Of a stretch of 64,000 bases of DNA, positions 16,324 through 25,584 are shown piece after piece. The stretch spans positions 1,550,001 through 1,614,000 of the forward strand of contig NZ_CP147846.1 of assembly GCF_037327425.1 (NCBI RefSeq). The letters run 5' to 3'. The DNA is from Rhodococcus sovatensis (GTDB lineage: Bacteria; Actinomycetota; Actinomycetes; Mycobacteriales; Mycobacteriaceae). Position 1 is the stretch's first letter; the number at the start of each line of letters is the position of its first letter. The notes below the pieces were generated by a model, which was not told the DNA's origin, did no database searches, and saw only the letters and a program-made list of their open reading frames with translations. The translations under genes and the position numbers were made by a program.

Positions 16324-17882
16324 AAGCACTGACAATCCAGCAGATCGCCGACATCGTCGGTGGTGAACTGCACGACGTCGACAACCCGACACGTCTGGTC
16401 GACGGCTCGGTCGAGTTCGACTCACGCAAGATCGGTGCCGGCGGACTCTTTCTCGCGCTGCCCGGTGCTCGCGTCGACGGACACGAGCACGCGCGGGCCG
16501 CAATCGATGCAGGGGCAGCTCTTGTGCTTGCGGCGCGACCGGTCGGCGTACCGGCGGTGGTGGTCCAACCGGCCCCGCACGACGGACGTGCGATGGCGCT
16601 CGAGCACGACTCGGACGGTTCGGGCGCGGCAGTGTTGGCTGCGCTCAGTGCATTGGCACGAGCGTCGGCTCTGGAACTCACGGCGAGTTCCGGGCTGACG
16701 GTCGTCGGCGTCACCGGGTCCTCGGGGAAGACCTCGACGAAGGATCTCTTGTATTCGGTGCTTCGACCACTCGGTTCCGTGGTCGCACCGCCCGGTTCGT
16801 TCAACAACGAGCTCGGTCATCCGTGGACCGTGTTGCGCGCCGACGAATCGTCCGATTTTCTGGTTCTCGAACTGTCTGCGCGCGGTGTGGGTCATGTTGC
16901 TGCGCTGGCGCACGCTGCGCCGCCTCGAATCGGCGTCGTCCTCAACGTGGGTACCGCGCATCTCGGTGAATTCGGGTCACGCGATCGAATCGCGCTGGCC
17001 AAGGGTGAGCTCGTCGAAGCGTTGCCGAGCGCGGCCGATGGTGGAGTTGCGGTGCTGAACGCCGACGATCGACTCGTGAAGGAAATGCGGTCGCGGACTT
17101 CGGCGCGGGTGGTGACTGTCGGTATGTCGCCGGATGCGGATGTTCGTGCGGAGAACGTGTCTCTCGACGCCGACGCTCGCGCCCGATTCACGATGGTGAC
17201 GCCGATCGGACGTGTCGATATCGCGTTGGCAGTGCACGGCGAGCACCAGATCGGGAATTCGCTCGCCGCTGCGGCCGTCGCACTCGAATGTGGTGCCACT
17301 CTGGATCAGATCGCGGACGCGCTCGCCGGTTCGGCTGCGGCGTCGGTGCGCAGGATGGACGTGCGCACCAGGTCGGACGGAGTTACCGTCGTCAACGATT
17401 CTTACAATGCCAACCCCGACTCCATGCGTGCTGCACTCAAAGCTTTGGTGTCGATGTCGAGGTCCGGAACCGGCCCTCCGCGCCGCACCTGGGCAGTGCT
17501 GGGCGAGATGGCGGAGCTAGGGCCGGAATCTGTCGTCGAACACGACGCGATCGGCAGGCTTGCAGTGCGGCTGGATGTCAGTCGGTTGATCATCGTCGAC
17601 TCCGGTCGGCCGACCAGAGGGCTGCATCAGGGTGCTGTCATGGAAGGCTCCTGGGGCGAAGAATCGATGCTCGTTCCCGACCACGAGTCCGCAGTGGCAG
17701 TGTTGCGCGCCGAAGTGGAGCCGGGCGACATCGTGCTGGTGAAAGCGTCGAAGTCGGTGGCGTTGTGGTCGGTCGCCGATGCACTTCTCGACGAGAGTGC
17801 GTTGTTGCGATCCGACGAAGAACAGCAGGCGAACGGTACGGACGGGGAGAGGGACATCATGACACCGGAGGAATCGCAGTGA
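16320..17882 (+). CDS. murF: UDP-MurNAc-tripeptide D-alanyl-D-alanine ligase MurF
   Basis: 520 aa. Adds D-Ala-D-Ala to complete the UDP-MurNAc pentapeptide. It shows VEFDSRKIGAGGLF at the N-terminal uridine-binding domain, the ATP loop GVTGSSGKTSTKD, the NNELGHPWT segment and the C-terminal VVNDSYNANPDSM. The GTG start overlaps murE by 4 bp, and its stop overlaps mraY in a GTGA. The last 20 residues are polar and variable. Confidence 0.95.
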   Translation: MKALTIQQIADIVGGELHDVDNPTRLVDGSVEFDSRKIGAGGLFLALPGARVDGHEHARAAIDAGAALVLAARPVGVPAVVVQPAPHDGRAMALEHDSDGSGAAVLAALSALARASALELTASSGLTVVGVTGSSGKTSTKDLLYSVLRPLGSVVAPPGSFNNELGHPWTVLRADESSDFLVLELSARGVGHVAALAHAAPPRIGVVLNVGTAHLGEFGSRDRIALAKGELVEALPSAADGGVAVLNADDRLVKEMRSRTSARVVTVGMSPDADVRAENVSLDADARARFTMVTPIGRVDIALAVHGEHQIGNSLAAAAVALECGATLDQIADALAGSAAASVRRMDVRTRSDGVTVVNDSYNANPDSMRAALKALVSMSRSGTGPPRRTWAVLGEMAELGPESVVEHDAIGRLAVRLDVSRLIIVDSGRPTRGLHQGAVMEGSWGEESMLVPDHESAVAVLRAEVEPGDIVLVKASKSVALWSVADALLDESALLRSDEEQQANGTDGERDIMTPEESQ

Positions 17883-18958
17883 GACAGATCCTCTTCGCGG
17901 GAGGCATCGCGCTCGCAGTGGCGATTCTATTGACGCCTGTGTTGATCAAGACCTTCTCCAAGCAGGGTTTCGGCCAGGAAATCAGGGTCGAGGGACCGGC
18001 GAGTCATCAGTCGAAGCGGGGGACGCCCACGATGGGTGGCGTCGCCATTCTCGCGGGACTGTGGGCAGGCTACTGGGGCTCACACCTGATCGGCATCGGG
18101 TACGACGCGGACGGACCGTCCGCATCCGCCCTTCTGGTACTGGGTCTGACGACCGTGCTCGGGCTGGTCGGATTTCTCGACGACTTCATCAAGATCCGCA
18201 AGCAACGCAATCTCGGTCTCAACAAGACTGCCAAGTTGGTCGGTCAGCTGGTTGCCGCAGTTCTCTTCGGAATCCTCGCGCTGCAGTTCAAGGGGCCGAA
18301 CGGGTTGACACCCGCGAGCCAGCAGTTGTCCTACGTTCGCGATATCGCGACTGTGAGTCTCGGACCCATTGTGTTCATCGTGTGGTGCTACTTCCTGGTC
18401 ACCGCGTGGTCGAACGCGGTGAACCTGACCGACGGGCTGGACGGTCTCGCGGCGGGTTCGATGACGTTGGTTCTCGGCGCGTACACGGTGATCACCTTCT
18501 GGCAGTACCGGCAGTCCTGCTCCACGAACCCGGGCCCCGGCTGCTACGACGTACGCGATCCGCTCGATCTCGCCCTGATCTGCGCGGCTGCAGCGGGCGC
18601 CTGCATCGGTTTTCTGTGGTGGAACGCCGCGCCTGCGAAGATCTTCATGGGTGACACTGGTTCGCTTGCGCTCGGTGGACTGATCGCCGGTCTGTCCATC
18701 GTCACGCGTACCGAACTGATCATGGTCGTCATCGCAGCCCTGTTCGTCGCCGAAGCGGCATCGGTGGTCATCCAGGTCGCGGTGTTCCGGTCGAGTCGAC
18801 GGCGGGTGTTCCGGATGGCGCCCTTCCACCATCACTTCGAACTTGCAGGTTGGGCAGAGACCACGGTGATCATTCGGTTCTGGCTGCTGGCCGCGATTGC
18901 GTCGGCGGTGGGACTGGCGTTGTTCTACAGCGAGTACCTCGCCGCAGTCGGTGGGTAG
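17879..18958 (+). CDS. mraY: Phospho-MurNAc-pentapeptide transferase MraY
   Basis: 359-aa membrane enzyme with about ten transmembrane helices that moves phospho-MurNAc-pentapeptide to undecaprenyl phosphate, giving lipid I. Signatures are KRGTPTMGG near residue 45, LDDFIKIRKQRN with the Asp pair, NLTDGLDGLAAG, FMGDTGSLALGG and the C-terminal FHHHFEL. The start GTG 17879 overlaps the murF stop. The frame is open upstream inside murF but MraY homology begins at this GTG. Confidence 0.96.
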   Translation: MRQILFAGGIALAVAILLTPVLIKTFSKQGFGQEIRVEGPASHQSKRGTPTMGGVAILAGLWAGYWGSHLIGIGYDADGPSASALLVLGLTTVLGLVGFLDDFIKIRKQRNLGLNKTAKLVGQLVAAVLFGILALQFKGPNGLTPASQQLSYVRDIATVSLGPIVFIVWCYFLVTAWSNAVNLTDGLDGLAAGSMTLVLGAYTVITFWQYRQSCSTNPGPGCYDVRDPLDLALICAAAAGACIGFLWWNAAPAKIFMGDTGSLALGGLIAGLSIVTRTELIMVVIAALFVAEAASVVIQVAVFRSSRRRVFRMAPFHHHFELAGWAETTVIIRFWLLAAIASAVGLALFYSEYLAAVGG

Positions 18959-18964
18959 GCAACC

Positions 18965-20422
18965 GTGTTCGACGACCTCCGATCGCTTCATGGAAGAACT
19001 GTTCTCGTCGCGGGTGGCCGAGTGTCGGGCCTCGCGACTGTTGGCCCGCTACTCGACCTCGGCGCCGAGGTCCTCGTCACCGATTCCGACGCCGGAGCTG
19101 TAGAGAAGGCTCGGGCGCTGGGCGTCGGAGGCATACTGCAGGACGACCTGTTGGCAGACGACGTCGCATTCGACGCCATTGCGCTCGTGGTCACCAGCCC
19201 CGGATTACGCCCGGATGCACCGGTGCTCGCGGCTGCAACGAGACGAGGCGTACCCATCTGGGGTGACGTCGAGCTGTCGTGGCGAGTCGACCGGGCAGGA
19301 CTGTACGGTCCACCTACTCAGTGGCTTGTGGTCACCGGAACGAACGGTAAGACGACCACGACGTCGATGTTGGCGTCGATCCTCGATTCAGCCGGTCTTG
19401 CCGGGGCGGCGTGTGGGAACATCGGCGTGCCTATCCTCGACGCGCTGCGCTCGACTCCGCACCCAACCGTGCTCGCCGTCGAGCTGTCGTCGTTTCAGCT
19501 CTTCTGGGCGCCTTCGGTTCGGCCTGCGGCGGGCGTCGTACTCAACATCGCCGAGGACCATCTGGACTGGCACGGCGGTATGGATGGCTATACACAGTCC
19601 AAGGCACGTGCGCTGACCGGGGGAGTCGGGGTGGTCGGGCTGGACGATGCGCGCGCAGCGGCTCTCGCCCCTGCCGCGGGCGCAGATCGTGTCGTGGGGT
19701 TCCGCCTCGGCGAGCCCGCGACGGGCGAACTCGGAATCATGCAGGGCTACCTGGTCGACCACGCGTTCGGCGAAGCAGAACGACTGGTGCGTGCGGACGA
19801 GGTGCTGCCTTCCGGGCCCGCGGGATGTATGGATGCACTGGCGGCGGCTGCGCTCGCCCGCTCGATCGGGGTGTCCGCGGAAGCGGTGGCCGACGGGTTG
19901 CGGACGTATCAGGTGGGTCCGCATCGAGCAGCAGTCGTCCGAGTCGTCGACGGGGTGACCTTCGTCGACGACTCGAAGGCGACCAATCCGCACGCTGCCA
20001 GATCTTCGCTGCTCGCGTACGAGCGGGTCGTATGGATCGCCGGTGGACTGCTCAAGGGCGCGTCGGTGGACGAACTGGTGGCCGAAATCGCGCCACGACT
20101 CGTTGCTGCGGTCGTGATCGGCCGTGATGGGACGCAGATCGCTCAGGCTTTGGCGCGACACGCCCCGGATGTTCCCGTCGTGACGTATGCGCCGGGAGAC
20201 GATACTGGTGTGACTCATGTGGCGGAAGATGCTGAAGTCGTGATGCGTGCGGCGGTTCGAGACGCTGCGCGACACGCCGAACCTGGTGACGCCGTGCTTC
20301 TCGCGCCTGCAGCCGCCTCACTCGACATGTTCGTCGACTACGGCCACCGTGGTCGCAGCTTCGCTACCGCCGTTCAGTCGCTCACCGAAGCCGAAATCGG
20401 CCACACGGACGAGCAATCCTGA
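18965..20422 (+). CDS. murD: UDP-MurNAc-L-alanine:D-glutamate ligase MurD
   Basis: 485 aa. Adds D-Glu to UDP-MurNAc-L-Ala. The N-terminal Rossmann-like domain contains VLVAGGRVSGLA, the ATP loop is VTGTNGKTTTTSM, then GNIGVPILDAL, ELSSFQL and NIAEDHLDWHG. The C-terminus has FVDDSKATNPHA, the substrate-binding loop. The start GTG 18965 is 6 bp after mraY; the stop overlaps the ftsW ATG by 1 bp (TGATG). Confidence 0.95.
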   Translation: MFDDLRSLHGRTVLVAGGRVSGLATVGPLLDLGAEVLVTDSDAGAVEKARALGVGGILQDDLLADDVAFDAIALVVTSPGLRPDAPVLAAATRRGVPIWGDVELSWRVDRAGLYGPPTQWLVVTGTNGKTTTTSMLASILDSAGLAGAACGNIGVPILDALRSTPHPTVLAVELSSFQLFWAPSVRPAAGVVLNIAEDHLDWHGGMDGYTQSKARALTGGVGVVGLDDARAAALAPAAGADRVVGFRLGEPATGELGIMQGYLVDHAFGEAERLVRADEVLPSGPAGCMDALAAAALARSIGVSAEAVADGLRTYQVGPHRAAVVRVVDGVTFVDDSKATNPHAARSSLLAYERVVWIAGGLLKGASVDELVAEIAPRLVAAVVIGRDGTQIAQALARHAPDVPVVTYAPGDDTGVTHVAEDAEVVMRAAVRDAARHAEPGDAVLLAPAAASLDMFVDYGHRGRSFATAVQSLTEAEIGHTDEQS

Positions 20423-21903
20423 TGAGCAAGACCGAGGGCGTGCCCTCGTCTCCACGCACTCGCATCGGAATGTGGCTCGGTCGGCCGTTGGCGTCGTTCC
20501 ACCTCATCGTGACCGTGGCCGCGCTGCTGACGATCCTCGGTTTGGTGATGGTGTTGTCGTCCTCGGCCGCGGAAGCGTACGCGACGGACGGATCCGCCTA
20601 CTCGCTCTTCACCCAGCAATTGATCGGTGTCGGGCTCGGCATAGTCGCGTTCTACTTCGCGTTGCGGACGCCGGTGCGGGTACTTCGGAAGCTGTCGTTT
20701 CCACTGTTCGTGCTGTCCGTCATCATGCTGATGATGGTTCTGATCCCGGGCGTCGGCTCCGAAGGCGCGGACGGTGCGCGACGGTGGTTCAACGTCGCTG
20801 GGGTGTCGTTCCAGCCCTCCGAGCTCGCCAAGGTCACGCTCGTCCTGTGGGGCGCTCATTTGCTGGCATCGCGACGAAGCGAGCACGCCAGCCTGAAGTC
20901 GCTGCTGATTCCGCTGGTCCCGGCGGCGCTGTTGATGGCGGGATTGGTGGTCCTGCAACCCAACCTCAGTACCGCCATCGCAATCGGCATCATTCTGGTC
21001 GCCCTGCTCTGGTTCGCAGGCCTAGATGCTCGCCTGTTCGCGATTCTGGTGGGCGGCGGACTCGCGGCAGCGACGGTGTTGGCGTTCACTGCCGGTTATC
21101 GGTCGAACCGAATCAAGGCTTGGCTCAATCCCGGCGACGATCCTCAAGGTCTGGGTTACCAGTCCAACCAGGCGAAGTTCTCACTCGCCGACGGCGGGCC
21201 CTTCGGTGTCGGGCTCGGCCAGAGCCGCGCCAAGTGGAGCTATCTCCCCAATGCGCACAACGACTTCATTTTCGCCATCATCGGCGAAGAACTCGGCTTC
21301 ATCGGGTGTCTCGCGGTACTCGGGCTGTTCGCGTTGTTCGTCTACGCCGGACTGCGCATCGCGATGCGTTCGGTCGATCCGTTCCTTCGACTCCTTGCCG
21401 CAGGATCTACGACGTGGATCTTCGCGCAGGCCATGATCAACATCGGTTACGTCGTCGGACTGCTTCCGGTCACCGGGCTGCAGCTGCCACTCGTGTCCTA
21501 CGGCGGCTCGTCGACGGCGATCACGCTGTTGATGTTCGGGATCATCGCCAACGCGGCTCGTCACGAACCCGAGGCCATCGCAGCGCTGCACGCCGGGCAG
21601 GACTCCCGAATCGATCGGGTCCTTCGGCTTCCGATGCCTGCGTCCTTCTCGCCGCTTCGTGCCGCCGCAGCCAGGTCCAAGTCCACCAGACCAGCCCTCG
21701 ATCGTGAGGACAGGCGTCGGCTGGAAACCCGTGAGGCGGCTGCGCGGCGACGTCCGGACCGTGACTACGCGGATGTCGGCACCAGATCCAACCGTGATCG
21801 ACGCTCCGGTGGTGCTCAGCGATCGTCCGAGCCTCCTCGTCGCACTCGCGGGCAACCCACTGGTACCTCTCGCCACCCGGATGGGCGAGGATATCGACGG
21901 TGA
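20422..21903 (+). CDS. ftsW: Septal peptidoglycan polymerase FtsW (SEDS family)
   Basis: 493 aa with about ten transmembrane helices. SEDS glycosyltransferase that polymerises lipid II at the septum together with PbpB. Signature segments are GARRWFNVAGVSFQPSELAK, the YRSNRIKAWLNP extracellular stretch, SYLPNAHNDFIFAIIGEELG and LPLVSYGGSS. The C-terminal 120 residues are cytoplasmic, strongly basic and low-complexity, a feature of actinobacterial FtsW used for contacts with FtsZ or PbpB. The stop overlaps murG by GTGA. Confidence 0.95.
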   Translation: MSKTEGVPSSPRTRIGMWLGRPLASFHLIVTVAALLTILGLVMVLSSSAAEAYATDGSAYSLFTQQLIGVGLGIVAFYFALRTPVRVLRKLSFPLFVLSVIMLMMVLIPGVGSEGADGARRWFNVAGVSFQPSELAKVTLVLWGAHLLASRRSEHASLKSLLIPLVPAALLMAGLVVLQPNLSTAIAIGIILVALLWFAGLDARLFAILVGGGLAAATVLAFTAGYRSNRIKAWLNPGDDPQGLGYQSNQAKFSLADGGPFGVGLGQSRAKWSYLPNAHNDFIFAIIGEELGFIGCLAVLGLFALFVYAGLRIAMRSVDPFLRLLAAGSTTWIFAQAMINIGYVVGLLPVTGLQLPLVSYGGSSTAITLLMFGIIANAARHEPEAIAALHAGQDSRIDRVLRLPMPASFSPLRAAAARSKSTRPALDREDRRRLETREAAARRRPDRDYADVGTRSNRDRRSGGAQRSSEPPRRTRGQPTGTSRHPDGRGYRR

Positions 21904-23054
21904 ATGCACGAACAAAACCGCTGTCCGTCGTCGTCGCCGGCGGGGGCACGGCCGGTCACATCGAGCCGGCGCTCGCTGTCGCCGATGCCCTGCGTGAACT
22001 CGACGACACCGTCCGAGTCACTGCGCTCGGTACCGCGCGCGGACTCGAGACGACGTTGGTACCGGCCCGCGGATACCGACTCGCTCTGATACCTCCGGTC
22101 CCGCTACCGCGGAAGCCGACGCTGGATCTGTTGCGTTTGCCGGCAAAAGTGCTCTCGTCGGTGCGCGAGACTCGTGCGGTGTTCGCCGACGTAGAGGCAG
22201 ACGTTCTCATCGGTTTCGGGGGGTACGTGGCACTTCCGGCGTATCTGGCCGCGCGGCGAGTGTTCGGTCGCTCTCGCGCGATCCCCGTCATCGTGCACGA
22301 AGCGAACGCCAGGGCCGGAATTGCGAACAAGGTCGGTGCAAGACTGGCGACGCGTGTGCTGGCCGCGGTGTCCGGTTCGGGAGTGAGTGCCCGTGGCCGA
22401 GAGGACGCCGAGATCGTCGGCATCCCGGTTCGCCCGACGATCACCGGCCTCGACCGGGCGGCTGTGCGCGCCGAAGCACGGCGTCACTTCGGACTTCCGG
22501 ACGAAGGACCGGTGCTGCTCGTGTTCGGTGGATCCCAGGGGGCGCGATCGCTGAACGAGGCAGTCTCGGGCGCAGCGGCTGCACTCACAGCGGCCGGCGT
22601 GTCGGTGCTTCACGCGCACGGCCCGAAGAACTCCGTCGACGTGTCCACGGACGAGCCGAATGCGCCCTATGTCGCGGTGCCGTACCTGACTCGGATGGAC
22701 CTGGCCTACGCTGCAGCCGACCTGGCTATTTGCCGGTCCGGCGCGATGACGGTGGCCGAAGTGTCAGCGACTGGTTTGCCCGCGATCTATGTTCCGCTTC
22801 CGCACGGAAACGGTGAGCAAGAATTGAACGCAAGACCCGTCGTCGACGCCGGGGGAGGCATACTCGTGGCGGATGCGAATCTGACTTCTGACTACGTCGG
22901 CGCAGACGTCGTCGATCTGATCACCGACGTCGACCGGTTGAAGCAGATGTCCGCGGGTGCCGCGGGTGCAGGCCATCGAGACGCGGCTACCGCCGTGGCC
23001 CGGATCGTCCTCGACGTCGCGTCGAGGAAACAGAACGAACAGTCGACGACGTGA
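21900..23054 (+). CDS. murG: N-acetylglucosaminyltransferase MurG
   Basis: 384-aa GT-B glycosyltransferase that adds GlcNAc to lipid I to give lipid II at the inner face of the membrane. The N-terminal VVVAGGGTAGHIEPALA loop, GFGGYVALPAYLAA, HEANARAGIANK and LVFGGSQGARSLN are diagnostic. The C-terminal domain has RSGAMTVAEVSATGLPAIYVPLP, cut here to the UDP-GlcNAc site. The GTG start overlaps ftsW and the tail overlaps the alternative murC start at 23051. Confidence 0.95.
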   Translation: MNARTKPLSVVVAGGGTAGHIEPALAVADALRELDDTVRVTALGTARGLETTLVPARGYRLALIPPVPLPRKPTLDLLRLPAKVLSSVRETRAVFADVEADVLIGFGGYVALPAYLAARRVFGRSRAIPVIVHEANARAGIANKVGARLATRVLAAVSGSGVSARGREDAEIVGIPVRPTITGLDRAAVRAEARRHFGLPDEGPVLLVFGGSQGARSLNEAVSGAAAALTAAGVSVLHAHGPKNSVDVSTDEPNAPYVAVPYLTRMDLAYAAADLAICRSGAMTVAEVSATGLPAIYVPLPHGNGEQELNARPVVDAGGGILVADANLTSDYVGADVVDLITDVDRLKQMSAGAAGAGHRDAATAVARIVLDVASRKQNEQSTT

Positions 23055-23092
23055 AACGAAACTTCACCGACGTGACGTGTGAAAGGACGGAC

Positions 23093-24577
23093 ATGGCCGA
23101 GCTTCCCGCAGAGCTCGCGAGGGTGCACATGGTGGGCATCGGCGGCGCTGGAATGTCCGGCATCGCCCGTATTCTGCTTGCGCGCGGCGGCCAGGTCTCC
23201 GGATCGGACGCCAAGGACAGCCGGGGTGTCCTGGCGTTGCGAGCGCGTGGCGCGCAGGTGCGGGTCGGCCATGATGCCTCCGCACTCGACCTCATTCCTG
23301 GCGGGCCGACGGCTGTCGTCACCACGCATGCAGCCATTCCGAAGACCAATCCGGAACTGGTCGAAGCGCGACGACGCGGTATCCCGATCGTGCTTCGGCC
23401 CACGGTGCTCTCGTCGTTGATGCAGGGTTATCGCACGCTTCTCGTGTCCGGTACGCACGGCAAGACGTCGACGACGTCGATGTTGATCGTCGCATTGCAA
23501 CACTGCGGCTTCGATCCTTCGTTCGCGGTCGGCGGTGAACTCAACGAGGCTGGAACCAATGCCCACCACGGAAGTGGGGACGTGTTCGTCGCGGAAGCCG
23601 ACGAAAGCGACGGCTCGTTGCTCCAGTACCTCCCGAATGTCGTGGTCGTCACCAACATCGAGGCTGATCACCTCGACCACTTCGGTACCGAAGAGGCGTA
23701 CGTCCAGGTGTTCGACGACTTCGCTGCGCTGCTCGGACCTGGCGGTGTACTGGTCGCATGCATGGACGATCCCGGGTCTGCAGCACTTGCCCAGCGAATT
23801 CGCGCGCGTGATCTTCCGGGGGTCCGAGTCCTCGGGTACGGCTCCGCGGACACCGAGACCGGTGGCGTCGAGATGGCGGTCCGGTTGCTGCAGTGGGAAC
23901 CCGAGGACGTCGGCGGCGTCGCCCAGTTGCTTGTCGACGGCGAGGACACGCCCCGCACGCTGCGTCTCGGTGTACCGGGGCGGCACACAGCGCTGAACGC
24001 TCTCGCAGCGTTCACCGCGGGCCTGCAGGCCGGTGCCGGCGTGACGGACCTCCTCGAAGGACTTGCCGGTTTCGGCGGTGTGCACCGAAGATTCCAGATC
24101 CGCGGCCGTGAGCACGGCATTCGAGTGTTCGACGATTACGCCCACCATCCGACCGAAGTCAGGGCTGTGCTCAGCGCAGCACAGCAGCTTGTCGCTGGTA
24201 CAGCGGGCGACGAGGAGCGAGGTCGCGTCGTCGTGGTGTTCCAACCTCATCTGTATTCGAGGACGGAGACGTTCGCGGCGGAGTTCGGTGAGGCCCTGAG
24301 TATCGCCGACGAGGTGGTCGTTCTCGACGTCTACGGCGCCAGAGAAGAGCCTCTACCAGGCGTGACGGGGGCACTCGTCGCGTCGGCGGTCACCGCACCC
24401 GTCATCTACCAACCGGACCTCTCGCTCGTTGCGAAGCAGGTCGCGGGTCTCGTCAGTCCAGGCGACGTGGTGATCACGATGGGTGCGGGCGACGTGACGA
24501 TGCTTGCCGGACCGATTCTCGACGCTCTCCGTTCCAAGACGGACTTTCGGATCGGGCAACGCCGGGCATCGACGTGA
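23093..24577 (+). CDS. murC: UDP-MurNAc-L-alanine ligase MurC
   Basis: 494 aa. First amino-acid ligase of the stem peptide, adding L-Ala to UDP-MurNAc. Seen in order: HMVGIGGAGMSGIARIL (UDP-MurNAc site), SGTHGKTSTTSM (ATP loop), EADESDGSLL, NIEADHLDHFG, DDYAHHPTEV and VFQPHLYSRT. I prefer ATG 23093, which has GAAAGGA 5 nt upstream and matches the usual N-terminus. A GTG at 23051 that overlaps the murG stop would add 14 residues and couple translation. The stop overlaps ftsQ. Confidence 0.93.
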   Translation: MAELPAELARVHMVGIGGAGMSGIARILLARGGQVSGSDAKDSRGVLALRARGAQVRVGHDASALDLIPGGPTAVVTTHAAIPKTNPELVEARRRGIPIVLRPTVLSSLMQGYRTLLVSGTHGKTSTTSMLIVALQHCGFDPSFAVGGELNEAGTNAHHGSGDVFVAEADESDGSLLQYLPNVVVVTNIEADHLDHFGTEEAYVQVFDDFAALLGPGGVLVACMDDPGSAALAQRIRARDLPGVRVLGYGSADTETGGVEMAVRLLQWEPEDVGGVAQLLVDGEDTPRTLRLGVPGRHTALNALAAFTAGLQAGAGVTDLLEGLAGFGGVHRRFQIRGREHGIRVFDDYAHHPTEVRAVLSAAQQLVAGTAGDEERGRVVVVFQPHLYSRTETFAAEFGEALSIADEVVVLDVYGAREEPLPGVTGALVASAVTAPVIYQPDLSLVAKQVAGLVSPGDVVITMGAGDVTMLAGPILDALRSKTDFRIGQRRAST

Positions 24578-25356
24578 CTTCGCGTCCGGGTCGGTCGAAA
24601 AGCTCGGCCGTGGACGATCTCTCCGATGACGCGGGACACTCCGAGCGTGAGGTCAGGCGTCAGGCGAGAGAGGACGAGCGACGCCGCGTATCCCGCTCAC
24701 GTCGGCGTGCCGCGACGATCGCGGCGGCAGTCGTCGCGGTGATAGTTGCAGGGTTCGCGATCGTGTACCTCACTCCGCTGCTGTCGGTGCGCAAGATCGA
24801 TGTCAACGGTGCCGTGTCGGTGTCCGAGGAGCAGATCGTCGGCGAACTCGGGGTACCGCTGGGGGAGAAGCTCGTTCGTGTCGATGCGGGCTCGGCAGCG
24901 CAGCGTGTTGCTGCCATCCCGGCGTTGGCGTCCGTTCGGGTCCAGCGGATGTACCCGTCGACGGTCAGAGTCACTGTCACCGAGCGAGTTCCCGTCGTCT
25001 TCGTCGACGAACGCGATGGCACTCATCTCTTGGACGCGGACGCGGTCGATTTCGCTGTTGCAGTTCCACCGCCAGGGGTCATACGACTGGTGACGGACAA
25101 CCCGGTGCCCGGCGATCCGGCTACCGAAAGCGCTCTCGCGGTACTCGATTCGATGCCGACGTCGCTACGAAGCCAGGTCGGTGAGATTCGGGCGAACTCA
25201 GCGTCGGATGTGTCGCTGTCACTTCTCGACGGACGTATCCTCATCTGGGGCGACCGAGACAACTCGGAGCGCAAATCGGCTGTGGCGCTTGCGCTGTTGT
25301 CGCAACCAGGACAGATTCTGGATGTGTCGAGCCCTGAACTTCCCACCACCAAGTAG
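24574..25356 (+). CDS. ftsQ: Cell division protein FtsQ
   Basis: 260 aa. A basic cytoplasmic N-terminus rich in Arg (about 1-48) is followed by one transmembrane helix (about 49-68). Then comes an extracellular POTRA domain starting SVRKIDVNGAVSVSEEQI and containing ALASVRVQRMYPSTVRVTVTE, then the beta domain. FtsQ bridges early and late divisome proteins. The GTG start overlaps murC. Transcription of ftsZ probably restarts in the 228-bp gap that follows. Confidence 0.92.
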   Translation: MTSRPGRSKSSAVDDLSDDAGHSEREVRRQAREDERRRVSRSRRRAATIAAAVVAVIVAGFAIVYLTPLLSVRKIDVNGAVSVSEEQIVGELGVPLGEKLVRVDAGSAAQRVAAIPALASVRVQRMYPSTVRVTVTERVPVVFVDERDGTHLLDADAVDFAVAVPPPGVIRLVTDNPVPGDPATESALAVLDSMPTSLRSQVGEIRANSASDVSLSLLDGRILIWGDRDNSERKSAVALALLSQPGQILDVSSPELPTTK

Positions 25357-25450
25357 TACCGACGCGGTCCTGAAAATCTTTGCAACGTCGTCGGCGCGCC
25401 TAATGGCGCATCGGCGCACCGGTGCATAGCGTTCCGTGCATCGAGTACTT

Positions 25451-25488
25451 GACATAACTCTAAGCCTGTGGTTTAGGTTGAGAGTTTT
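25451..25488 (+). promoter_or_regulatory. Probable ftsZ promoter with an overlapping dyad
   Basis: A perfect -35 hexamer TTGACA at 25451-25456 is followed, after 19 bp, by TAGGTT at 25476-25481. An imperfect 11-bp inverted repeat (25458-25468 with 25478-25488; arms begin AACTCT and end AGAGTT, two mismatches) fills the spacer and -10. Base composition here is clearly more AT-rich than in the genes. It lies about 100 bp before the ftsZ start and could be a regulator or attenuator site. Confidence 0.6.
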
Positions 25489-25584
25489 GCTCGACTCGCA
25501 GTAATCAAATTTCATCGACTCGAGTATCGGAACCCGCTCGAGTAGTCAGACAGACCAGAACACAACCACGGAAGGCGAGAGCCA

